Of a stretch of DNA of 9,363 bases, positions 1-4,867 are shown in pieces. Source of the stretch: an uncultured Lachnospira sp. (lineage in GTDB: Bacteria; Bacillota; Clostridia; Lachnospirales; Lachnospiraceae); NCBI GenBank assembly GCA_900772425.1, contig CAAHEK010000299.1:1-9363 (forward strand). Direction: 5' to 3'. The notes under the pieces were generated by a model. The model searched no databases, was not told the origin of the DNA, and saw only the letters and a program-made list of their open reading frames with translations. Position 1 is the first letter of the stretch. Every line of letters starts with the position of its first letter. The position numbers and the translations under genes were made by a program.

Positions 1-53
1 CACTTGAGGAATTAGAACGTAAAGAAGGAAATGCACATATAAATGACGATTAA
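1..53 (+). CDS. 3' end of an upstream gene (possibly PSP1/RicT-type)
   Basis: An open frame runs in from the left edge with codons starting at base 3 and ends at TAA 51-53. It encodes the charged tail LEELERKEGNAHINDD. It overlaps the start of the next gene by 11 bases, which supports a translated gene in the same operon. The tail is too short to identify. From known gene order in Firmicutes, where a PSP1-domain protein (YaaT/RicT) often precedes the trmN6-like and rsmI genes, a PSP1 protein is a reasonable guess; this is inference from context only. Confidence 0.55.
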   Translation, partial: LEELERKEGNAHINDD

Positions 54-822
54 TATGGCAGATTATATAGATAATATGGGTATAGATACGAAACATTTTG
101 TCAGGGATAATGAGCGTGTTGATGATTTGATGAGAGACGGCCTTAAGCTTATCCAGAGACCGGATATATTCTGCTTTGGAATAGATGCGGTGCTTCTTTC
201 TACATATGCGAAGGCAGATAAGGGAGAGGCTGTTCTTGATATGTGTACGGGAAATGCGGTAATTCCTATACTTATGCAGTCAAAGAATCCCCAAACCTGT
301 TATAAGGCAATGGAAATTCAGGATATAAGTGTTGAGCTTGCAAGAAGAAATGTTGCATACAATAATCTGAATGATAAGATTAATATAATTCAGGGTGATA
401 TAAAAGAAGCTTCAAAGATATGTGGGGGAGCTTCTTTTAATGTTGTTACCTGTAATCCGCCGTATATGAACGAAAATCATGGAATTGTCAATCCTGAAAG
501 TGCTAAAGCTATAGCAAGACATGAGCTGATGTGCAGTCTTTCGGATGTTTTGCGTGAGGCATCAAAATGTCTTAAGGTAAAGGGACGTTTATATATGGTT
601 CATAGACCACACAGGCTTGTAGACATTTTTAATGAAATGAGAGAATATCATCTTGAGCCTAAAAGAATGAGACTTGTTTATCCATATATAAATAAACCGG
701 CAAATATGGTGCTTATAGAAGCCGTAAAATGTGGTAAATCACAGCTTATAGTCGAAGAACCGTTAATAGTTTATAACAGCGATGGCTCTTACACAAAAGA
801 GTTGGAGGCAATGTATGAGTAA
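43..822 (+). CDS. trmN6: tRNA1(Val) (adenine(37)-N6)-methyltransferase family protein
   Basis: This is a 259-residue Rossmann-fold, SAM-dependent methyltransferase of the TrmN6/YfiC family, which in Escherichia coli N6-methylates A37 of tRNA1(Val). Visible motifs are the SAM-binding motif I DMCTGNAVIP (about residues 66-75), the acidic EIQ at 91-93 with a helix typical of motif II, the catalytic NPPY at 138-141 characteristic of N6-adenine methyltransferases, and a GRLYMVHR strand near 181-188. The family's N-terminal signature, ERVDDL followed by FCFGIDAVLL, is at 24-52. Motif I has Cys where many homologues have Gly. The start at 43 lies inside the end of the previous gene, 12 bases after GAAGGAA (24-30); ATG 55 and ATG 76 are in-frame alternatives. 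The end overlaps rsmI by 8 bases, so the two are probably translationally coupled. The family is secure; the exact tRNA substrate in this organism is inferred. Confidence 0.88.
   Translation: MTINMADYIDNMGIDTKHFVRDNERVDDLMRDGLKLIQRPDIFCFGIDAVLLSTYAKADKGEAVLDMCTGNAVIPILMQSKNPQTCYKAMEIQDISVELARRNVAYNNLNDKINIIQGDIKEASKICGGASFNVVTCNPPYMNENHGIVNPESAKAIARHELMCSLSDVLREASKCLKVKGRLYMVHRPHRLVDIFNEMREYHLEPKRMRLVYPYINKPANMVLIEAVKCGKSQLIVEEPLIVYNSDGSYTKELEAMYE
803..807 (+). promoter_or_regulatory. Ribosome binding site that fixes the rsmI start
   Basis: GGAGG lies inside the last codons of the trmN6-like gene and 7 bases before ATG 815. This favours 815 over the upstream in-frame ATG 782. Confidence 0.8.
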
Positions 823-1681
823 TGTAGATAATACTGATATATCAAGAGGAATGTTGTATCTTTGTGCTACCCCGATTGGAAATCTGGAGGACATAACATT
901 TCGTGTTTTGAGGGTGCTTAAAGAGGTTGATGTTATAGCAGCTGAGGATACAAGAAACAGTATCAAGCTTCTTAATCATTTTGAGATTAAGACACCAATG
1001 ACAAGTTATCACGAATTTAATAAATACGATAAAGCAAAGGTGCTTGTTGATAAGATGCTTAAAGGGGAAAATGTGGCAGTTATAACAGATGCCGGAACTC
1101 CGGGAATATCAGACCCCGGGGAAGAGCTTGTAAAACAGGCATTGGAGGCAGGAATTAAGGTGACTTCACTTCCCGGACCTGCTGCATGTATTACGGCACT
1201 TACGATGTCAGGGCTGCCAACAAGAAGATTTGCATTTGAAGCATTTTTACCTGCTGATAAGAATGAAAGAAAAGAAATTTTATCCGAGCTTGAAAATGAA
1301 ACCCGTACTATGATTATATATGAAGCTCCACACAGGCTTTTAAAGACTTTGAATGAATTGAAGGAAAGGCTCGGAAGCGACAGAAGAATTGCTATCTGCA
1401 AGGAGCTTACCAAAAGATACGAGGATAATTTCAGTACAACTCTTGGCGAGGCGTGTGCGCATTACGAGGTAAATGAACCTAAAGGTGAGCATGTTCTGGT
1501 TATTGAGGGCAAGAGCAGGGAAGCAATAAAAGAAGAAGAAATCAAGCAATGGGACAATATAAGTGTTAAAGAACATGTGGATATGTACATTGCACAGGGA
1601 ATGGATAAGAAAGAGGCAATGAAGGCCGCCGCCAAGGACAGGGGCGTGTCAAAAAGAGATATCTATAATGCGTTGATTTGA
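815..1681 (+). CDS. rsmI: 16S rRNA (cytidine(1402)-2'-O)-methyltransferase RsmI
   Basis: RsmI 2'-O-methylates C1402 in the decoding centre of 16S rRNA, together with the N4-methyltransferase RsmH. The 288 residues match the usual family length. Motifs of the tetrapyrrole-methylase fold are clear: LYLCATPIGNLEDIT (15-29), AAEDTR (42-47), SYHE (64-67), the glycine-rich SAM loop TDAGTPGISDPG (91-102), LPGPAA (119-124) and YEAPHR (169-174). The C-terminus, about 250-288, ends in a small helical segment (KDRGVSKRDIYNAL) typical of RsmI. The frame is open back to ATG 782, but ATG 815 is preferred. It has GGAGG at 803-807 with 7-base spacing, it gives the ATGAGTAA overlap with the trmN6 stop, and the family similarity begins only after it. 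It is the last gene of the operon and is followed by a hairpin terminator. Confidence 0.95.
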   Translation: MSNVDNTDISRGMLYLCATPIGNLEDITFRVLRVLKEVDVIAAEDTRNSIKLLNHFEIKTPMTSYHEFNKYDKAKVLVDKMLKGENVAVITDAGTPGISDPGEELVKQALEAGIKVTSLPGPAACITALTMSGLPTRRFAFEAFLPADKNERKEILSELENETRTMIIYEAPHRLLKTLNELKERLGSDRRIAICKELTKRYEDNFSTTLGEACAHYEVNEPKGEHVLVIEGKSREAIKEEEIKQWDNISVKEHVDMYIAQGMDKKEAMKAAAKDRGVSKRDIYNALI

Positions 1682-1736
1682 TATAAAAAGTGCTGATATT
1701 ATAGAAGTGTTTATATGATATAAAAAGCGCTGATAT
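1679..1736 (+). repeat. Pair of 21-bp direct repeats after rsmI
   Basis: Two 21-base copies differ at one position: 1679-1699 and 1716-1736. Each has TGATATAAAAA, then GTGC or GCGC, then TGATAT, and they are 37 bases apart. The first copy begins with the rsmI stop codon itself. The 11-base core TGATATAAAAA appears a third time in the next intergenic region at 2502-2512. No open reading frame or stable hairpin explains the pair. Function is unknown. Confidence 0.7.
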
Positions 1737-1756
1737 AGTAAAGTTATTGATATGAT

Positions 1757-1799
1757 AAAAACCGGAAGACAGCTGTAGGTCAGCTATTTTCCGGTTTTT
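1757..1799. terminator. Bidirectional hairpin terminator between rsmI and tetR
   Basis: AAAAACCGGAA (1757-1767) pairs perfectly with TTCCGGTTTTT (1789-1799). An inner AGCTG/CAGCT stem (1771-1775 with 1781-1785) fits in the loop. The A-run on one side and the T-run on the other allow termination on both strands, as expected between convergent genes. The tetR stop codon at 1780-1782 lies within the hairpin. Confidence 0.88.
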
Positions 1800-2415
1800 G
1801 TAATATATGCGAGCGGATTATATTTCGGATTGATTTGTAGAGGTAAGGCTTGAGTTCCTCAATTCCAACAGGTTCACTGTAAAGTATTGCGCTGTAGCAG
1901 GTGGAACTTACAAGCTCAACTATAAGGAACAGCATTATTTCAGGTTCATTGAATTCTATTTCGGTTTCATCTTCAATCATCTGATAAAATACGTCTTTAA
2001 AATTAATATCATTGGTTGATATATTGGTTGTAAGAGCCTCCTTAAAAATTCCCCAGCTTAAATTCTTGGATATAAAAGTGAGCAATGACTGATTGTTATT
2101 AAGCTCCGTTATTATATAGTCTGCAATAAATACTATTTTGTCTTCAAATGGAAGAGTGGTATTTTCTTTTTTACAATGTTCGTCAAGTGCAGTCTTGGCA
2201 TTCTTAAACAGCTTGCTTGACTCATGGGAAACAAGCTTGTTTCTTATATCATATTTATCTTTAAAGTACAGATAAAAAGTACCTTTAGCAATACCGGCCT
2301 TTTCTGAAATCTCGGCAATAGAGGTCTTAGATACACCTTTTGTTGTAAAAAGATTAAAGGCGGTATTAAGTAAGGATGTTAATTTTTGTTGTTTGTTATT
2401 CTCTAACTTTCCCAT
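1780..2415 (-). CDS. TetR/AcrR-family transcriptional repressor
   Basis: This is a 211-residue one-component regulator of typical TetR length. The N-terminal DNA-binding domain is about residues 9-60: TAFNLFTTKGVSKTSIAEIS leads into the helix-turn-helix, with AGIAKGTFYLYFKDKYDI (40-57) as the family signature at the recognition helix. The remaining 150 residues are all-helical in appearance and form the variable ligand-binding and dimer domain; no ligand can be read from it. The start chosen is the ATG at 2413-2415 on the minus strand, which has GAGGA five bases upstream. An upstream in-frame ATG at 2443-2445 has no ribosome binding site and would add residues before the usual start of the fold. 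The gene is divergent from the MMPL transporter operon, and the shared upstream region holds repeated TGAC...GTCA palindromes, so it most likely represses that operon and perhaps itself. Its 3' end shares a terminator with rsmI. Confidence 0.92.
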   Translation of the reverse strand: MGKLENNKQQKLTSLLNTAFNLFTTKGVSKTSIAEISEKAGIAKGTFYLYFKDKYDIRNKLVSHESSKLFKNAKTALDEHCKKENTTLPFEDKIVFIADYIITELNNNQSLLTFISKNLSWGIFKEALTTNISTNDINFKDVFYQMIEDETEIEFNEPEIMLFLIVELVSSTCYSAILYSEPVGIEELKPYLYKSIRNIIRSHILQKPENS

Positions 2416-2420
2416 GATAA

Positions 2421-2425
2421 TCCTC
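2421..2425 (-). promoter_or_regulatory. Ribosome binding site that fixes the tetR start
   Basis: On the minus strand this reads GAGGA, five bases before the ATG at 2415-2413. It decides against the longer frame starting at 2445. Confidence 0.75.
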
Positions 2426-2626
2426 GTTTCCAGGTGACATTGCATTAAAATGTGTCTGATTAACTGCAGCTGATTTAATAATGTAATAATAATAATGCAG
2501 CTGATATAAAAATGTGTCTAAAGCAGCAATACATTGCTGAGGTATTGATATTATATATCATATAGACATGCTCATATATTAAGATATTAAAAAAGTTTGA
2601 AGATTTCAAGGGTTATTTCTAAAAAA

Positions 2627-2632
2627 AGTATA
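2627..2632 (-). promoter_or_regulatory. Candidate -10 of a divergent tetR promoter
   Basis: On the minus strand this reads TATACT, five of six matches to TATAAT. The first operator palindrome (2638-2652) would lie in its spacer, which fits autorepression. No good -35 is found 16-18 bases upstream, and the leader to the tetR start would be about 200 bases. An alternative -10 (TATAAT) lies at 2555-2550, also with a weak -35. The assignment is tentative. Confidence 0.3.
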
Positions 2633-2637
2633 AAATA

Positions 2638-2722
2638 ATGACTTTTAGTCATTTTATTATTGACTGATGGTCATTTTGTGCTATAATGACAATCGTCAAA
2701 GAAATAAATGACCAAGAGTCAT
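2638..2722. promoter_or_regulatory. Array of four TetR-type operator palindromes
   Basis: Four inverted repeats share TGAC...GTCA arms. Site 1 is ATGACTTTTAGTCAT (2638-2652). Site 2 is TGACTGATGGTCA (2661-2673). Site 3 is TGACAATCGTCA (2687-2698), with a spacer one base shorter. Site 4 is ATGACCAAGAGTCAT (2708-2722). Their centres are near 2645, 2667, 2692.5 and 2715, so the spacings are about 22, 25.5 and 22.5 bases, close to two helical turns. Site 2 overlaps the -35 of the transporter promoter, site 3 overlaps the end of its -10 and the likely transcription start, and site 4 is in the untranslated leader. TetR dimers bind inverted repeats of this size, and the adjacent divergent tetR gene is the obvious ligand. 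Binding itself is inferred. Confidence 0.82.
2660..2687 (+). promoter_or_regulatory. Sigma-A-type promoter of the MMPL transporter operon
   Basis: TTGACT (2660-2665) and TATAAT (2682-2687) are separated by 16 bases, with an extended -10 TG at 2679-2680. Transcription should start near 2694. Both hexamers are embedded in operator palindromes, so a bound repressor would block RNA polymerase directly. Confidence 0.85.
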
Positions 2723-2735
2723 AATTTTTTAAGCA

Positions 2736-2741
2736 AAGGAG
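2736..2741 (+). promoter_or_regulatory. Ribosome binding site that fixes the MMPL gene start
   Basis: AAGGAG lies 11 bases before ATG 2753. The upstream in-frame ATG 2708 has no such site, would be only about 14 bases from the predicted transcript start, and lies in operator site 4. Confidence 0.75.
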
Positions 2742-2752
2742 ATTGCAATACA

Positions 2753-4837
2753 ATGGAAAAGTTTGGAAGAGTTATTGTAAAACTTAGAATTCCGATTCTT
2801 ATCATTAGTTTTTTGTTGCTGATTCCTTCTGCACTGGGATATTTTAATACAAGAGTTAATTACGATATCATGTATTATCTCCCAAGTGATATTGAAACTA
2901 TGCAGGGACAGGACATTTTGCTTGATGATTTCGGAAAAGGCGCTTATGCGATGGTTGTCGTTGATGGAATGAACAGTAAAAATGTTTCATCACTGGCAAA
3001 GAAGATCGAAGATGTCGATCATGTTGAGAGTGTTATCTCATACAGCGGAATCGTTGGAGATGATATTCCTTCAGAACTGCTTCCTGATAAATATCGTTCA
3101 ATATTTGAAAATGAAGATTCAGGCGCAGTACTTATGGCAGTGTTCTTTGATGGTACAACATCAAGTGATGACACAATGAATGCCATTTTAAAAATAAGAG
3201 AAGTTACAGACCATCAGTGTTATATCGCAGGTATGTCAGCAGTTGTTACTGATACTAAGAATATGGCTGAGAAGGAAACTCCTTTATATGTACTTGTTGC
3301 GGTAGTACTTGTTTGTATAGTACTTGCAATATTTATGGATTCATTCCTTGTACCGGTATTCTTTATGATTAGTATTGGTATGGCAATTGTATATAACCTC
3401 GGTTCTAACTATTTCCTCGGAGAGGTTTCTTACATAACGAAAGCATTGGCAGCAGTACTTCAGTTAGGTGTTACATTGGATTACTCAATATTCTTATGGC
3501 ACAGCTATAAGGAAATGAAAGAACAGTATCCTGATGACCATAAAGAAGCAATGGCACATGCGATTGGTAACACACTTGTTTCAGTAGTAGGTTCATCAAT
3601 AACAACAGTAGCCGGATTTATTGCTTTATGTTTCATGAGCTTTACACTTGGTCTTGACCTTGGTGTAGTTATGGCAAAGGGTGTTGTATTTGGTGTGTTA
3701 GGATGTGTAACAATCCTTCCATCATTAATACTTACATTTGACAGCTCGCTTGAAAAGACAATGCATAAAGAGATAATGCCAAGCTTCAATAAGCTTGCAG
3801 GATTTATTGTCAATCATGCATGGATATTCATACTTGTATTCGTTCTTCTCTTAGCACCTGCAATTTACGGATACAACAACACAAAGGTTTATTATAACCT
3901 TTCAGATACACTTCCTGATAATCTTGATTGCTCAAAGGCAAATAAGATGCTGGAGGAAAATTTTGCAGATACCAACTCTGTATACATGATACTCGCAAAC
4001 AGTAATTTACCAAAAGACGAAGCGGTAAATATGCTGGAAGAAATTAAAGAAGTTGACGGAATATCATTTGCATTGGGACTTGATGATGCATTAAAATCAG
4101 GTATTCCACAGGAGCTTCTCCCAGATTCTTTAGTTTCTAAATTAAAGGGTGATGATTATCAGATAATGATGGTATCAACAGATTACAAAGTTGCTTCTGA
4201 TGAAGTAAATGATCAGATAACCAAAGTAAATGATATTGTAAAGAAGTATGATTCTTCTGCAATGGTAATTGGTGAAGCTCCTTGTACAAAGGATCTTATA
4301 ACAATTACAGATAAGGACTTTAAGGTAGTTAGTGCTATATCAATTGTAGCCATATTCTTTATCATCTTCTTTGTATTAAGATCAATATCATTACCAGTTG
4401 TATTAGTTGCAGCTATTGAATTTGCGATATTCATTAACATGGGCATTCCTTATTATACAGGAACACAGATACCATTTATCGCATCAGTAGTTATAGGAAC
4501 TATACAGCTTGGTGCAACTGTCGATTATGCAATACTTATGACGACAAGATATAAGAAAGAAAGAGCATCAGGCTGCACTAAGAAAGAAGCTATTACAATT
4601 GCACTTGAAACATCAATTCCTTCAATTATTGTAAGTGCACTTGGTTTCTTCGCAGCAACATTTGGTGTTGGATGTATAGCATCAGTTGATATGATTGCTT
4701 CACTTTGTACACTGATGGCAAGAGGCGCAATAATCAGTATGTTTGTGGTTATATTTATACTTCCATCACTGTTCGTATTATTTGATAAGATAATAATTCA
4801 CACAAGTCTTGGATTTAAGCCTAAAAAAGAAGCTTAA
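2753..4837 (+). CDS. MMPL/RND-superfamily transporter
   Basis: This 694-residue integral membrane protein has the duplicated MMPL layout. TM1 is about 12-31, an extracellular domain 32-176, and TM2-6 about 177-327; then TM7 356-374, a second extracellular domain 375-524, and TM8-12 from about 525 to the C-terminus. Both halves keep the Asp-Tyr pair of MMPL proton relays: GVTLDYSIFL with D243-Y244 in TM4, and GATVDYAILM with D591-Y592 in TM10. The soluble domains also retain a shared IPxELLPD motif (105-112 and 451-458), a mark of the internal duplication. MMPL proteins are proton-driven exporters, often of lipids or amphiphiles; the substrate here is unknown. The start is set by AAGGAG at 2736-2741. 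The gene is the first of a two-gene operon behind a TetR-regulated promoter, followed after 30 bases by the heptad-repeat lipoprotein with no terminator between. The family is certain, the cargo is not. Confidence 0.92.
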   Translation: MEKFGRVIVKLRIPILIISFLLLIPSALGYFNTRVNYDIMYYLPSDIETMQGQDILLDDFGKGAYAMVVVDGMNSKNVSSLAKKIEDVDHVESVISYSGIVGDDIPSELLPDKYRSIFENEDSGAVLMAVFFDGTTSSDDTMNAILKIREVTDHQCYIAGMSAVVTDTKNMAEKETPLYVLVAVVLVCIVLAIFMDSFLVPVFFMISIGMAIVYNLGSNYFLGEVSYITKALAAVLQLGVTLDYSIFLWHSYKEMKEQYPDDHKEAMAHAIGNTLVSVVGSSITTVAGFIALCFMSFTLGLDLGVVMAKGVVFGVLGCVTILPSLILTFDSSLEKTMHKEIMPSFNKLAGFIVNHAWIFILVFVLLLAPAIYGYNNTKVYYNLSDTLPDNLDCSKANKMLEENFADTNSVYMILANSNLPKDEAVNMLEEIKEVDGISFALGLDDALKSGIPQELLPDSLVSKLKGDDYQIMMVSTDYKVASDEVNDQITKVNDIVKKYDSSAMVIGEAPCTKDLITITDKDFKVVSAISIVAIFFIIFFVLRSISLPVVLVAAIEFAIFINMGIPYYTGTQIPFIASVVIGTIQLGATVDYAILMTTRYKKERASGCTKKEAITIALETSIPSIIVSALGFFAATFGVGCIASVDMIASLCTLMARGAIISMFVVIFILPSLFVLFDKIIIHTSLGFKPKKEA

Positions 4838-4867
4838 TGGTCGATTGGGAAAGGCAGGATATTAATT

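Larger units (their letters stand above)
2416..2637. other. AT-rich tetR upstream/leader region with interleaved repeats and hairpins
   Basis: No gene is seen here. Two words occur twice: AAAATGTGTCT at 2447-2457 and 2509-2519, and TGCAGCTGAT at 2465-2474 and 2496-2505, giving an ABBA-type arrangement. A small perfect stem CAGCAAT/ATTGCTG sits at 2524-2539, and a perfect inverted repeat TGATAT-TAT-ATATCA at 2546-2560. If tetR is transcribed from a promoter near 2627, or from the TATAAT that lies on the minus strand at 2555-2550, these elements fall in its 5' leader. No riboswitch class is recognised. Confidence 0.5.

Noticed and set aside
782..814. In-frame extension of rsmI to ATG 782
   Set aside because: The extra residues do not resemble the family, and GGAGG is correctly spaced for ATG 815.
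2416..2445. Longer tetR start at the minus-strand ATG 2445
   Set aside because: There is no Shine-Dalgarno upstream, whereas GAGGA is five bases from the ATG at 2415.
2708..2752. In-frame extension of the MMPL gene to ATG 2708
   Set aside because: There is no ribosome binding site before it, it lies in operator site 4 about 14 bases from the predicted transcript start, and AAGGAG clearly serves ATG 2753.
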